Of a DNA stretch of 64,000 nucleotides, positions 1-9,758 are shown in pieces (the stretch's first letter is position 1; each line of letters begins with the position of its first letter). The stretch covers positions 167,668-231,667 of the forward strand of contig NZ_CDBH01000044.1 in the NCBI RefSeq assembly GCF_000820305.1. Direction: 5' to 3'. The notes beneath the pieces are model-generated. The model did not search any database. It had not been told where the DNA came from and saw only the letters and a list, made by a program, of their open reading frames with translations. Made by a program: the position numbers and the translations under genes. The stretch is from Aeromonas dhakensis. Its GTDB lineage: Bacteria > Pseudomonadota > Gammaproteobacteria > Enterobacterales > Aeromonadaceae.

Positions 1-26
1 AGTTGAATCCATGACGTGACGATCAA

Positions 27-566
27 TCAGGCCTCTTTGAAAGCCTTCATCTGCTGCAGGTGATGAGAGATGTTTTTGAACTTGTGCGTCTCTCGTTCAT
101 CCCACACGATGTTGTAATAATTCTTCAATTCACGCTCAGTTTCGCCATTATCGCGCACTTCATCCTGAACGGAAAGGATGCAGAGGCAATTTCCTGAATT
201 TTTACTACGAAACTCAGACACACATTTGGTGCCGATATCTTCGTACTCTTCCGGCCGGTCGATCTTGCCTTGCATGTTGATCTCGGGGTGCAGGTTGGGG
301 TTGAAGATCACCTGCTTGATGCCGCACAGAAAGCCGATGCGCTCGCTCCAGTAGCCACCCAGTCCCACCCCGCAGATGAGGGGCTTGGGATCGGTACTCA
401 TGTCGAGCTGCTTCTTCACTTCCTTGAGCAGGTGGCTCATGTCATGACGGGGGTGAACCGTGCTGTAGTGCACGAAACGTACATCATCATCGATAAACTG
501 CAACTGCAGCACTTTCTCGTGATTGCCTGGGCTGGTGGCATCGAAGCCATGCAGATAGATGATCAT
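27..566 (-). CDS. ycfP: YcfP family alpha/beta-hydrolase-like protein
   Basis: Encodes a 179-residue protein, the usual YcfP length. It begins [18 protein letters not shown], the typical N-terminus of the YqiA/YcfP esterase-like family, with a [14 protein letters not shown] nucleophile-elbow region where the canonical serine is not evident (G-V-G-L-G). The true enzymatic role is unknown; family membership rests on overall sequence. I chose the ATG at 566 because TGAGG lies about 8 bases upstream and the protein then starts with the conserved hydrophobic strand; upstream in-frame codons add 32 residues of unlikely sequence. In E. coli ycfP follows thiK-nagZ, whereas here it is separated from lpoB/thiK by about 14 kb. 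Confidence 0.88.
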   Translation of the reverse strand: MIIYLHGFDATSPGNHEKVLQLQFIDDDVRFVHYSTVHPRHDMSHLLKEVKKQLDMSTDPKPLICGVGLGGYWSERIGFLCGIKQVIFNPNLHPEINMQGKIDRPEEYEDIGTKCVSEFRSKNSGNCLCILSVQDEVRDNGETERELKNYYNIVWDERETHKFKNISHHLQQMKAFKEA

Positions 567-1035
567 GGATAAGACCTCAGGATCTGTGTCGGTTTTATCG
601 AAACTACCCCAGCGGCAGGGCCCTGCGCCACCAAAACATCCAACTTTCTTGCTTTGGATCACGCCCTCTGTTGCTGATGAAACCAGAGCGACGGGGCCGG
701 CACAGCGCCGACTATCAATCTGAGAGCCAGACCGACCGAAATGATAACCGGGCTACCAATCTGACAGCCCTCCCCTGCCGGCAGGAAAACGATTGGCAGC
801 CATCAGCGTGTGCAAGCGTGATCCCGCCTGCAAAAATACCCACAGACAGGGCCAACAGACCCACATTCATGCCAACCGAGCACGGATCCTGCACTCCTCC
901 TGCGATGCAGCGCGAAGGCGACCTTCGTCTGCGTGGCCGGATCCAGGGCGACCCGGACCACATCCATGAACGGGACAGCCAGCCTGCCCCATCTTGCCCG
1001 GCCCTTGCCGCCGGGTCGCAAGGAGTGATCTGTTC
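567..1035. other. Intergenic region between divergent ycfP and uacT
   Basis: About 470 bases with no convincing full-length gene. It must hold the divergent promoters of ycfP and uacT, but I see no clear -35/-10 pair. One small minus-strand ORF (715-870) with a signal-peptide-like start is listed separately as a possibility. Confidence 0.6.
715..870 (-). CDS. Possible small secreted peptide (51 aa)
   Basis: A 51-codon ORF starting with ATG at 870 encodes [16 protein letters not shown] followed by ITLAHADG, which has the shape of a Sec signal peptide with an A-H-A cleavage site, then a basic 28-residue tail with two cysteines. Against it, the best Shine-Dalgarno-like sequence (AGGAGGA, plus-strand complement near 897-903) is about 26 bases from the ATG, and the frame stays open far upstream as antisense of uacT. 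I do not recognise the family. It may be a chance ORF. Confidence 0.22.
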   Translation of the reverse strand: MNVGLLALSVGIFAGGITLAHADGCQSFSCRQGRAVRLVARLSFRSVWLSD

Positions 1036-2451
1036 ATGAACCAGACCCAGCCCCCCGGGGCGGCCAAGGGCCGCGCCATCGACGAAGTGGAGCGCCTGCT
1101 CCCCCCCGGCCAGCTCTTTACCCTCGGCCTGCAGCATGTGCTGGTGATGTATGCCGGCGCCGTGGCGGTGCCGCTGGTCATCGGCGGCAGCCTGGGGCTG
1201 CCCAAGGATCAAGTATCGTATCTCATCAGTTCGGATCTCTTCTGCTGCGGCATCGTCACCCTGCTGCAGTGCCTCGGCATCGGCCGCTTCGCCGGGATCC
1301 GCCTGCCGGTCATCATGTCGGTCACCTTCGCCGCCGTCATGCCGATGCTGGCCATCGGCGCCAACCCAGCGCTGGGGCTCACCGGCATCTTTGGCGCCAC
1401 CATCGCCGCCGGCATACTCTCCACCCTGCTGGTGCCGCTCATCGGCCGCTTGATGCCGCTCTTCCCCACCGTGGTGACCGGGGTGGTGATCACCTCCATC
1501 GGCATCAGCATCATGCAGGTGGGGATCGACTGGATGGCGGGGGGCAAGGGCAACCCCGAGTACGGCAGCCTGCGCTACATCGGCACCAGCTTTCTGGTGC
1601 TGGCCTTCATCCTGCTGGTGACCCGCTTCACCAAGGGCTTTTTCAGCAACATCTCGGTGCTGCTCGGCATCCTGTTCGGCTTCGGGGTAGCCATCGCCAT
1701 GGGGGAAGTGAGCCTGGACGGCCTGAGTGAAGCGGCCTGGTTCGCCCCCATAGTGCCATTCGCCTTCGGCTGGCCCACCTTCGATCCCATCTCCATCGCT
1801 ACCCTTACCGTCATCATGCAGATCACCTTCATCGAGTCGATGGGGATGTTTCTGGCGCTCGGCGACATCGTCGGCCACCCGGCCAGCCGGGGCGACATAG
1901 TGCGCGGCCTGCGGGTGGATGGCATCGGCACCATCATAGGCGGCATCTTCAACAGCTTCCCCCACACCTCGTTTTCCCAGAACATCGGGCTGGTGAGCGT
2001 GACCGGGGTGTCGAGCCGCTGGGTCTGCGTCATGTCAGGGGGGATCCTGCTCGCCTTCGGCCTGGTGCCCAAGATGTCGGTGCTGGTCGCCTCCATTCCC
2101 CCCTTCGTGCTGGGAGGCGCCGGAATAGTCATGTTCGGCATGGTACTGGCTACCGGCATCCGCATCCTGGCCAGGGCCGACTACAACAGCAATCGCCACA
2201 ACCTGTATATCGTCGCCATCAGCCTAGGGGTAGGCATGATCCCCACCGTCTCCGGCCACTTCTTCCAGCACTTCCCCGCCGCCCTGCAACCGCTGTTTCA
2301 CAGTGGCATCCTCTTGGCCACCCTCAGCTCGGTGCTGCTCAACCTCTTTTTCAACGGCTACCAGCCAGATCTGCGCCACCAGCCGAGGCCCCTGCTGGTG
2401 GGGCCGGTGCGCCCGCCTGCTCAGCCGCAGCCAGGCAAACCCGCCCCATAA
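1036..2451 (+). CDS. uacT: Urate (uric acid):H+ symporter, NCS2 family
   Basis: A 471-residue inner-membrane nucleobase permease of the NCS2 family. It closely matches E. coli UacT (YgfU) as I remember it: LGLQHVLVMYAGAVAVPL in TM1, LISSDLFCCGIVTLLQC, the FIESMGMFLALGDIVG segment of TM8 and the QNIGLVSVTGVSSRWVC signature (NCS2 motif in TM10). UacT takes up urate, and weakly xanthine, with protons. The ATG at 1036 is preceded by AGGAG at 1021-1025; an in-frame upstream start would add 14 non-conserved residues. The C-terminal tail is proline-rich. The gene is monocistronic with a strong terminator directly after the stop codon. Substrate is inferred from family resemblance. Confidence 0.93.
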   Translation: MNQTQPPGAAKGRAIDEVERLLPPGQLFTLGLQHVLVMYAGAVAVPLVIGGSLGLPKDQVSYLISSDLFCCGIVTLLQCLGIGRFAGIRLPVIMSVTFAAVMPMLAIGANPALGLTGIFGATIAAGILSTLLVPLIGRLMPLFPTVVTGVVITSIGISIMQVGIDWMAGGKGNPEYGSLRYIGTSFLVLAFILLVTRFTKGFFSNISVLLGILFGFGVAIAMGEVSLDGLSEAAWFAPIVPFAFGWPTFDPISIATLTVIMQITFIESMGMFLALGDIVGHPASRGDIVRGLRVDGIGTIIGGIFNSFPHTSFSQNIGLVSVTGVSSRWVCVMSGGILLAFGLVPKMSVLVASIPPFVLGGAGIVMFGMVLATGIRILARADYNSNRHNLYIVAISLGVGMIPTVSGHFFQHFPAALQPLFHSGILLATLSSVLLNLFFNGYQPDLRHQPRPLLVGPVRPPAQPQPGKPAP

Positions 2452-2453
2452 AA

Positions 2454-2484
2454 AACCGCCGGGCAGCATGGCTGCCCGGCGGTT
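2454..2484. terminator. Bidirectional terminator between uacT and M3 peptidase gene
   Basis: Perfect 14-bp inverted repeat (left arm 2454-2467, right arm 2471-2484, three-base loop), with A-rich sequence before it and TTTC after. It lies between the convergent ends of uacT (+) and the peptidase gene (-) and can serve both. Confidence 0.85.
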
Positions 2485-2502
2485 TCATTCAGCAAGCCTG
2501 CG

Positions 2503-4311
2503 TTAGCCGCGGGTCTGGGCGAAACGCTCTACCGCCGCTTCCACCTGCGCCAGGCTGTCCTGCCAGAAGGCGGGCTCGCGAATATCCTGCCCCAGGTGCT
2601 TGGCCACCAGCTCTTCTGCGCTCATGCGGCCGGTATCGCGCAGCAGGTCGCGATAGGCCTGGGCCACATTAGTTTCCCCCGCAGTCTGACGGCTCATCAA
2701 TTGCTGATAGACGCCGAGACTGAACAGATAGCCGAACAGGTAGGGGTAGTTGTAAAAGCCAAACCCGGCGATGGAGAAGTGCGCCTTGGCCGCCCAGAAC
2801 AGGGGGTGATAGCGGCACAGACTCTGCTCGTACCAGCGACCCCAGGCCTCGTCGGTCAGCGCCTTGAGCCGCGCCGGCGAGACATAGCCCGCCGCCCGCT
2901 CAGCCACCAGGGCGCGCTCGAAATCGAAGCGGGCCGGGATATTGACCAGGAAGGTGGCGGCGCCGTCCGCTTCGGCCCAGGCGATGGCCTGCTGCTCTTC
3001 CGAGCTTTGCGCCTGCTCGAACAGGGCGCTGCGCACCAGGGTTTCGGCGAAGATGGAGGCGGTCTCCGCCAGCGTCATGGGGTAACGACGCTGGCTCATG
3101 GGCAGATCGCGAATGAGCCAGTTGTGCCAGGCGTGGCCCAGCTCGTGGGCGAGCGTGATGACGTTGTCCATGGTGCCGGCATAGGTGATGAAGACCCGCG
3201 GCTCCACCGGCTCGGCAAACTTGGTGCAGTAGGCCCCGGTGCGCCGGTTGGGGGTGGGCGCAGCATCGATCCACCCCTTTTCGGCCATCATTCGGGCAAA
3301 TTCCCCCATCTCTGGATCAAAACAAGAGAACGCATCGGCGATGATCTCGATCGCCTCCTCGAACGGGATCTCGCGGCTCACCGCGGCCGGCGGCGGGGCA
3401 AACAAATCCTCCGGCCCCAGCTCCTCGATGCCGAGGCGCTCGGCCATCAGCCCCAGCGCCCGCTGACCCAGCCCGCGTGCGCGCCAGGTCTCCTGCATCA
3501 GGGTATCCAAGGTCGCCCGCTCGATGTGGCTCTGGTGACAGGAGAGGTCGAGCGCATCGAGCTGGCGGCTGCGGCCGCGCTGGCGCGAAAGCTCAAGCCG
3601 CCAGCCATTGAGGGCGTTCAAGATGGCGGCCACCGTCTCCTGCTCCCCCTCCCAGCCGGCGCTGATGGCATCGAACGCTTCCCGGCGCAGGGCCCGCAGC
3701 GGGCTGGAGAGCAGGTTGCTCGCCTCGGCCAGCCCCATCTCGCGGCCATCGATCAGCAGCCGGATCTTGCCCACCAGATCGTTGTAGAGATTGCCCCAGG
3801 CGTGCAGGCCGTCGGTGCCAAGGCCGATCACCAGCTGCTCCGCCTCCACCGGCAGGCGCTGATCCTGCAAGAGGCGCTCGTGGCGCAGCCGGTACGCCTC
3901 CTCCCCCAGCAGGGAGTCGGCCATCAGCTGTTCAAATTCGGGTTCCGGCAGGGCCAGCATCAGATCCTCGACCGGCGCCAGGGTCTTGAACAGATCGGCA
4001 TTGAGGGCGCGGGCACGGGAGGCCAGCTGCTTGGCCAGCTCGTCGCGGGCATCCTGACTGCCACGGCAGGCCGCCAGCACGGCCAGGTTCCAGCCAATGT
4101 TGTGAATGTCCCGAGTCCGCAGCCGCACCTCGCGCAGGAAATCCTGCAGCGCCTGCGCATTGGCCCGGGCGGCGCCAAGCCCCTCGATAAACTTGCCGAG
4201 CTCGTCCAGACTGGCGCGCGCCAGGGCGAGATCCGCGCTCACCTGCGGGCAGTCGAGGGCGGGATAGATATGCTGGTTTTGCCACTGTTGTGGGTAGATT
4301 CGTTGCTGCAT
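2503..4311 (-). CDS. M3 family oligoendopeptidase (copy 1)
   Basis: A 602-residue zinc metallopeptidase of the M3/PepF type that hydrolyses oligopeptides in the cytoplasm. The thermolysin-like HExxH motif is H389-E390-L-G-H393 within ITLAHELGHAWHN. The YNYPYLFGYLFSLGVY and YRDLLRDTGRMSAEELV segments near the C-terminus are shared with the neighbouring paralogue. Start is uncertain: ATG at 4311 aligns with the paralogue's N-terminus (MQQRIYPQQ..NQHIYP) but has only weak Shine-Dalgarno sequence, while a GTG at 4380 would add 23 residues (LWLATRI...) of a hydrophobic stretch that overlaps the end of the upstream gene region. It is read directly after copy 2, probably as one operon. Confidence 0.9.
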   Translation of the reverse strand: MQQRIYPQQWQNQHIYPALDCPQVSADLALARASLDELGKFIEGLGAARANAQALQDFLREVRLRTRDIHNIGWNLAVLAACRGSQDARDELAKQLASRARALNADLFKTLAPVEDLMLALPEPEFEQLMADSLLGEEAYRLRHERLLQDQRLPVEAEQLVIGLGTDGLHAWGNLYNDLVGKIRLLIDGREMGLAEASNLLSSPLRALRREAFDAISAGWEGEQETVAAILNALNGWRLELSRQRGRSRQLDALDLSCHQSHIERATLDTLMQETWRARGLGQRALGLMAERLGIEELGPEDLFAPPPAAVSREIPFEEAIEIIADAFSCFDPEMGEFARMMAEKGWIDAAPTPNRRTGAYCTKFAEPVEPRVFITYAGTMDNVITLAHELGHAWHNWLIRDLPMSQRRYPMTLAETASIFAETLVRSALFEQAQSSEEQQAIAWAEADGAATFLVNIPARFDFERALVAERAAGYVSPARLKALTDEAWGRWYEQSLCRYHPLFWAAKAHFSIAGFGFYNYPYLFGYLFSLGVYQQLMSRQTAGETNVAQAYRDLLRDTGRMSAEELVAKHLGQDIREPAFWQDSLAQVEAAVERFAQTRG

Positions 4312-4403
4312 CAAACGCTCGTCATCAGGTTGCGGGGCCGGGCCCCGTTGAATGCGCGTGGCGAGCCACAGGCCCGCCACCAGGATAAAAACGGCCGGGC
4401 TAC

Positions 4404-6182
4404 CTACACCAGCCGCTCGAGGCGGGCGACCGCCTCTTCCACATAATCGAGGCTCTCCTGCCAGAAGGCGGGCTCACGAATGTCGACCCCCAGGTGCTTC
4501 TCCACCAGCTCTTCTGCACTCATACGGCCGGTGTCGCGCAGCAGCTCCCGATAGGCGTGGACGAACTCGCGCCCCGCCCGCGCCTGCTGGGCATAGAGCC
4601 CCAGGCTGAACAGGTAGCCAAACAGATAGGGGTAGTTGTAGAACCCGAGCTCGGCGATGGAGAAGTGGCCCTTGCTGGCCCAGAACAGCTCGTCATATTG
4701 ACTCAGGGTGTCACCATACCACTGCTGCTGCGCCGATTTCATCATCTGCCGCAGCTGGCCGGCCCCCACGTAGCCCTCCTCCCGCGCCGCCACCAGGGCC
4801 CGCTCGAAGGTAAAGCGGGCCGGCACGTCGAGCAGCAGGCTGGCGGCCCGCTCCCCATCCAGCCAGGCGATGGCCCGGCGCTGCTCCATGTTGTCGGTGG
4901 CCGCCAGCAGGGCATCGCGCACCAGCGCCTCGGCAAACAGGGAAGCTGTCTCCGCCAGCGTCTTGGGGTAGTCACGCTGCTCCAGCGGCAACTCCCGCAT
5001 CAGCCAGCTGTGCCAGGCGTGCCCCAACTCATGAGCAAGCGTGATGACGTTGTCCAGGGTCCCCTCGAAGGTGAGAAACACCCTTGGCTCGGGCGGCTCG
5101 GCATACTCGGTGCTGTAGGCGCCGCTGCGCCTCTGTTCGCTCGGGGCGGCGTCAATCCAGCCATTGGCCGCCATCATGCGGGCAAACGCCCCCATCTCGG
5201 GATCAAACCCGGCGAAGGCATCGGCCACCAGGGTCAGCGCCTGCTCGAAGCTGATGAGGCTGCTCGCCCCGACAGGCGCCGGGGCATAGAGATCCCAGGG
5301 GGCGAAGTCGTTGATCTGCTGGGCGCAGGCCATGGCACGCAGGGCGCGCCGCCCCAGCTCCTTGTGCTCGCCGGCCGCCGTCATCAGGGTCTCCAGGGTG
5401 GCCCGCTCCAGGTGCCCCTGATGGCAGGAGAGATCGAGCGCATCCCACTTGTGTTCCTTGCCGCGCTGGCGAGCCAGCTCGTTGCGCCAGCCGTTGATGG
5501 CGTTGAGGATGGCGGCCACCGTCTCCTGCTCCGCCCCCCAAGCCGCCTGGATGGCGTGCCAGGCCGCGGCGCGCCGAGACCGCTGCGGGTGGGCCAGCAG
5601 GTTGTCTACCTGGGCCAGCCCCATGGGCTGCCCCTCCACCACCGGCCTGAGCCTTCCTACCAGGCTACCGTAGAGATCCCCCCACCCCTGCAGGCCGTCC
5701 ACGCTCAGCCCCGCGATCAGCTGCTCGCTCTCGAGCGACAACCACTGATCCCGCTGGCGCCGGTCGTGGCGAATGGCGTAGGAGAGCTCGAACAGCTCGG
5801 GATCCTGCAACAGGGAACGCACCTGCTCCTCGGGGGCACGCACCCAGAACAGGGTCACCGGTTTGCAGAGCTGGGCCAGGCTTGCCTGCAACTGCTGGCC
5901 GCGGGAGAGCAGCCGCCGGGCCGCCTCGTCGCGCCCGTCCCGGCTGAGCCGGTTGTAGCCGTAGGTCTGCCAGTTCCACTCCAGCAGGCGTACCTCGCGC
6001 CAGCAGGCCCGGATGGCCCGCAGCAGATGGCGCAAGGCATTGGTGTCGTTGGTCTTGGGCAGTTCATCCAGCAGGGGTTGCAGGCGCTTCATGGCCTCGC
6101 GGGCACGCTGGAAGTCGGCGTCGATCGCCGGGCAGTCGGGGGCGGCATAGATGTGATCATCCTGCCAAACGGGTGGTTTCAT
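4404..6182 (-). CDS. M3 family oligoendopeptidase (copy 2)
   Basis: A 592-residue paralogue of the gene just downstream, also an M3-type zinc oligopeptidase. HExxH is H384-E385-L-G-H388 in ITLAHELGHAWHS; SVDGLQGWGDLY, DALDLSCHQGHLERATL and YNYPYLFGYLFSLGLY are near-identical in both copies. The ATG at 6182 has AAGGAA 6-10 bases upstream, and the protein then starts MKPPVWQDDHIYAAPD, parallel to copy 1. The tandem arrangement points to an old duplication; divergence is considerable outside the motifs, suggesting different substrate ranges. Upstream (6183-6364) no strong terminator or promoter was recognised. Confidence 0.93.
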   Translation of the reverse strand: MKPPVWQDDHIYAAPDCPAIDADFQRAREAMKRLQPLLDELPKTNDTNALRHLLRAIRACWREVRLLEWNWQTYGYNRLSRDGRDEAARRLLSRGQQLQASLAQLCKPVTLFWVRAPEEQVRSLLQDPELFELSYAIRHDRRQRDQWLSLESEQLIAGLSVDGLQGWGDLYGSLVGRLRPVVEGQPMGLAQVDNLLAHPQRSRRAAAWHAIQAAWGAEQETVAAILNAINGWRNELARQRGKEHKWDALDLSCHQGHLERATLETLMTAAGEHKELGRRALRAMACAQQINDFAPWDLYAPAPVGASSLISFEQALTLVADAFAGFDPEMGAFARMMAANGWIDAAPSEQRRSGAYSTEYAEPPEPRVFLTFEGTLDNVITLAHELGHAWHSWLMRELPLEQRDYPKTLAETASLFAEALVRDALLAATDNMEQRRAIAWLDGERAASLLLDVPARFTFERALVAAREEGYVGAGQLRQMMKSAQQQWYGDTLSQYDELFWASKGHFSIAELGFYNYPYLFGYLFSLGLYAQQARAGREFVHAYRELLRDTGRMSAEELVEKHLGVDIREPAFWQESLDYVEEAVARLERLV

Positions 6183-6364
6183 GACGTTCCTTGTCTGTTT
6201 GCATCCATATGGGTTGACCCCGCCTCTGTGAGCGGGTGTCAACCGGATAGTACGAAAGGAGGCCGGCCCTTGCCTAGCCCCCATCCGAGGCAACAGACGA
6301 GACAGTATCTGACGGGATGACCCGCTATCGCGGGAAATGCCCGCTGACAGTCAGGCCTCCGGCA

Positions 6365-7282
6365 CTATTTGGCGGGCTTGAGCTTGCTCACCAGGGTCAT
6401 GGCCAGCACCAGCACCAGCCCGGCCACCACGCCGGCCACGGCGTTGAGCAGGGTCGGCGTCACCAGTGCGAGGGCGGCGCCGACCGCAGGCAGGGTGGCC
6501 ACGGCAGCGGCAGTCCCTTCAATCAGGTGGTGCACGAAAGGCCAACCATGCACCAGGATGCCGCCCCCCACCATGAACATGGCGATGGTGCCGACCAGCG
6601 CCAGCAGGTGCATCAGCCGTGGCGCCGTCACCAGCAGCCCCTGCCCCACCGCCCGGCGCAGGGCGCCACCATCGGGCTTTTGCAGCAGGTGCAGGCCGAT
6701 GTCGTCGAGCTTGACGATGAGCCCCACCAGGCCGTAAACCCCCACCGTCATCAATACGGCAATGCCCGCCACCACCGACAGTTGCAGTGCCAGGCTGGCT
6801 CCCTGCACGGTGCCGAGGGCGATGACGATGATCTCGGCCGAGAGGATGAAATCGGTGCGAATGGCCCCCTTCACCTTCTGCTGCTCGAAGGCAACCAAAT
6901 CATCGGGAATGGGTGCGGTATTCGCCTCCCCCTCGCTCGCCTCATGGGGCAGAAACTTGTGGGCCAGCTTCTCGGCCCCCTCGAAACAGAGGTAGGCGCC
7001 CCCCAGCATCAGGAGCGGGGTGATGAGCCAGGGCACCAGGGCGCTGATAGCGATGGCGGCAGGCACCAGAATGAGCTTGTTGCGAAACGACCCCTTGGCC
7101 ACCGCCCACACCACCGGCAGCTCCCGCTCGGCGCGCACCCCGGAGACCTGTTCGGCGTTGAGGGCCAGATCGTCCCCCAGGACCCCGGCGGTCTTCTTCG
7201 CCGCCACCTTGGTCATCAACGCTACGTCATCGAGTACGCTGGCAATATCGTCGAGCAGGGCCAATAAACTGGTTCCGGCCAT
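6365..7282 (-). CDS. yedI: DUF808 / YedI family inner-membrane protein
   Basis: A 305-residue multi-pass membrane protein beginning MAGTSLLALLDDIASVLDD, with VAAKKTAGVLGDDLALNAEQ, the hallmark of the DUF808 (YedI) family. Hydrophobic helices are spread through the middle and C-terminal parts (LILVPAAIAISALVPWLITP, VAGVVAGLVLVLAMTLV). Function is not established for the family. ATG at 7282 has GAGG about 10 bases upstream. No operon partner: the peptidase gene pair lies 180 bases downstream on the same strand, and the next gene upstream is divergent. Confidence 0.9.
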   Translation of the reverse strand: MAGTSLLALLDDIASVLDDVALMTKVAAKKTAGVLGDDLALNAEQVSGVRAERELPVVWAVAKGSFRNKLILVPAAIAISALVPWLITPLLMLGGAYLCFEGAEKLAHKFLPHEASEGEANTAPIPDDLVAFEQQKVKGAIRTDFILSAEIIVIALGTVQGASLALQLSVVAGIAVLMTVGVYGLVGLIVKLDDIGLHLLQKPDGGALRRAVGQGLLVTAPRLMHLLALVGTIAMFMVGGGILVHGWPFVHHLIEGTAAAVATLPAVGAALALVTPTLLNAVAGVVAGLVLVLAMTLVSKLKPAK

Positions 7283-7486
7283 ATCAGAAAATCCTCATCA
7301 GGGTAGTCAGGGTCCCACGGTTCACCGGCGGCAACTGCCGATGTCGAGAGCGATGCCGGCCGAAGGGGGATCCCTATTGCGGGAAAAGATGGCACAGTGT
7401 AACCAGAAGCCGCCCGTTCGGCAGCAACCACATCAGGGTCATTTGGCCTTGTTTCATCCGGTGCCCGCAGGCCCAAGGAGTGTTCC

Positions 7487-8089
7487 ATGCAACCCTGGCA
7501 ACCGCTGCTCACATTCTGGTTTGGCGAAGAGAGTGACGACGTCACCCGCGCCAAACGCCAAGCGCCCCTCTGGTGGGGCAAAAACAGCGACACCGACGCC
7601 CTGCTCGCCAGTCGCTTCGGTGACCAGGCCTCAGCAGCCGCCGCCGGCGAGCTCGCCCACTGGGCCGAGGCGGCCGAGGGCCGGCTGGCCCTGATCCTGC
7701 TGCTGGACCAGCTGCCGCGCAACATCCACCGCGGCACCCCAGCCGCCTTTGCCCAGGATGCCAAGGCGCGGGATCTCTGCCTCAAGGGGCTCTCGCTGGG
7801 AGCGGATCTGGCGCTGCCACCGCTGGAACGGGTCTTTTTCTACCTGCCGCTGGAACACGCCGAATCCCGCGAGCAGCAGGCCAGAAGCGTGACCCTGTTC
7901 GAGGGACTGGCGGCTGAACAGGCTGACGGCCCGGCGCGGGAAACCTTCGCCGGCTTTGCCGACTTTGCCCGCCGCCATCAGGTGATCGTCGAGCGTTTTG
8001 GCCGCTTCCCCCACCGCAACGCCATCCTGGGCCGCGCGAGCACAGCGGAAGAGACCGACTTCCTGCTGCAACCGGGGTCAGGTTTCTGA
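7487..8089 (+). CDS. DUF924 family protein
   Basis: A 200-residue soluble protein of the DUF924 family, recognised by PLLTFWFGE near the N-terminus, ALILLLDQLPRNIHRGTPAAFAQD in the middle (quoted in part: LDQLPRNIHRGTPAAF), FFYLPLEHAES and the C-terminal RFGRFPHRNAILGR. The fold is tetratricopeptide-like helical in known structures; no biochemical role is established. ATG at 7487 follows AAGGAG with good spacing. It stands alone, divergent from yedI and convergent with the chemoreceptor gene. Confidence 0.9.
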   Translation: MQPWQPLLTFWFGEESDDVTRAKRQAPLWWGKNSDTDALLASRFGDQASAAAAGELAHWAEAAEGRLALILLLDQLPRNIHRGTPAAFAQDAKARDLCLKGLSLGADLALPPLERVFFYLPLEHAESREQQARSVTLFEGLAAEQADGPARETFAGFADFARRHQVIVERFGRFPHRNAILGRASTAEETDFLLQPGSGF

Positions 8090-8093
8090 CCCA

Positions 8094-8120
8094 TAAAAAA
8101 ATCCCCGCCATGTGGCGGGG
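8094..8120 (-). terminator. Terminator downstream of chemoreceptor gene
   Basis: Stem CCCCGCC (8103-8109) with GGCGGGG (8114-8120). The run of seven A before it on the plus strand becomes a U-tract on the minus strand, so it mainly terminates the chemoreceptor transcript; no U-tract follows on the plus strand. Confidence 0.75.
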
Positions 8121-8138
8121 AGCTGGCACCCATAGTGA

Positions 8139-9758
8139 TCACTGAATGCGATAACGAGAGATCTGCTGGTGAATATTCTCGGTGGTCACATTCAACTCTT
8201 CCGCCGCAGCCGATGTCTCTTCCGCCGTGCTGCTGGTCTGTTGGACGACCTGGGCAATCTGCTCCACCTGATGGGCAATGGACTCCGCCGCCGAGCTCTG
8301 TTCGCGAATCGCGATGGTGATCTCACCGACCTGATCCATGACGCGATGGGAAGCATGACGGATCTGGGTAATGATCTCCCCGCTTTCAGTGGCCATGGCC
8401 ACCCCCTGCGCCACTTTCTCTTCCACCTGAACCATCTTGGTCACCGTGAGCTGGGAGCCCTGTTGAATCGCCTCCACCGTCTCCGAGATCTCCCTGGTCG
8501 ATTGGGCCGTCCGCTCCGCCAGTTTGCGCACCTCGTCAGCCACCACGGCAAAACCTCGACCCTGTTCACCCGCTCGCGCGGCTTCAATGGCCGCATTCAA
8601 CGCCAGCAAGTTGGTCTGCCCCGCCACATCGCTGATCACGTTCACCACGCCACCGATCCGGGAAATGCCATCACCCAATGCCGACACTTCACTGGAAGCC
8701 TGACGAATGGCCTCTGCGATCTCGTTGATGGCTTTCACCGTTCTGTCTATCGTGGTCCCCCCATCGCTGGCGAGCTTGCCGGATTCATTGGTGATGCGGC
8801 TGGCCTCCTGGGTTCGCTGGGAAATATCCGTGATGCTCACCGTCATCTCTTCCACCCCGGCGGCAATGAGACTGGTGGCATCGTTGGCCTGGCTCGCCGA
8901 CGAGGCAAGGTGATGAGCCGCCTGGGAGAGCGACTCGGCCGTGCTCTTTATCTGCAGGCTGCCCACTGAAAACTCGGTAAAGGTTTGCTGCAAGGTGTCC
9001 AGCAGACGGTTAACGGCCGAGAGGGTCAGGCCAATCTCATCTTGCTGGGCCACCTTGGCCCGCAAGGTAAAGTTCAAATTGTGCTGAATATCGGAGAGCG
9101 TCGCCATTGCCAGCCGCAGTGGATTGGCGACCTGTCTGAACAACCAGATAAACAGCACCAGGGTCAATATTCCGGTACCACAAGAAATAAACAGCATGGT
9201 CTGGAGGCTATTGTCGTAGTTCTTTTCACCCTGCAGTTTGACTGCAGCCCCCAAATCAATGTTGAATTTCACATGCTTATCTATGGCCTTGGAAAACTGT
9301 TCGAACAGTGGCATGACATTGCTGGCGATAAAGTCTCTGGCCTCGGTGTTTTTATTATCGCGAGACAATATCAGGACCTTTTCTATCTCCTGATAATATT
9401 GCTCGATGATGCGCTGATCATCCGTCGTCAGTTGCCGATCCTCTTCATTGGAGAGCATCTCTGCTTGGTATTTTTGCAACAGAGAGCGGATTTCAGTACG
9501 CAGATCTGCAATGCCCGTCTCAATCTGATTCATCTTGCTGTTGTCGGTATTGAGCACATGGGTCTGGATCAAGGCATGCAATGCGTAAAAATCGGCTTGT
9601 ACCTGTTTGATGAGGGAGATGCTGGGCACCGTATTGTCGGTGACATAACCGAGATCAGTGTCGGCAGCAGAGAGTCGATTGATGCTGAACCAGCTGAGAA
9701 AGGTCAGGGCCAGCATAACCAGCAGGGCAATGAGTTGAAGCCGGCGAGCAATGTTCAT
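8139..9758 (-). CDS. Methyl-accepting chemotaxis protein (4HB-type sensor)
   Basis: A 539-residue transmembrane chemoreceptor. TM1 is at about residues 8-27 ([20 protein letters not shown]), followed by a roughly 160-residue helical periplasmic domain typical of four-helix-bundle MCP sensors, TM2 ([20 protein letters not shown]), a HAMP segment ([14 protein letters not shown]) and the signalling hairpin with [20 protein letters not shown]. The C-terminus is [14 protein letters not shown], without the NWETF-type pentapeptide used for CheR docking. ATG at 9758 has GGAG about 11 bases upstream. Ligand unknown. Confidence 0.95.
   Translation of the reverse strand: MNIARRLQLIALLVMLALTFLSWFSINRLSAADTDLGYVTDNTVPSISLIKQVQADFYALHALIQTHVLNTDNSKMNQIETGIADLRTEIRSLLQKYQAEMLSNEEDRQLTTDDQRIIEQYYQEIEKVLILSRDNKNTEARDFIASNVMPLFEQFSKAIDKHVKFNIDLGAAVKLQGEKNYDNSLQTMLFISCGTGILTLVLFIWLFRQVANPLRLAMATLSDIQHNLNFTLRAKVAQQDEIGLTLSAVNRLLDTLQQTFTEFSVGSLQIKSTAESLSQAAHHLASSASQANDATSLIAAGVEEMTVSITDISQRTQEASRITNESGKLASDGGTTIDRTVKAINEIAEAIRQASSEVSALGDGISRIGGVVNVISDVAGQTNLLALNAAIEAARAGEQGRGFAVVADEVRKLAERTAQSTREISETVEAIQQGSQLTVTKMVQVEEKVAQGVAMATESGEIITQIRHASHRVMDQVGEITIAIREQSSAAESIAHQVEQIAQVVQQTSSTAEETSAAAEELNVTTENIHQQISRYRIQ

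Noticed and set aside
2596..6320. Long plus-strand ORFs (2596-4446 and 4494-6320) opposite the M3 peptidase genes
   Set aside because: They are antisense shadows in GC-rich DNA: compositionally odd (His/Gln/Gly/Leu-rich), no domain, while the opposite strand has conserved peptidases.
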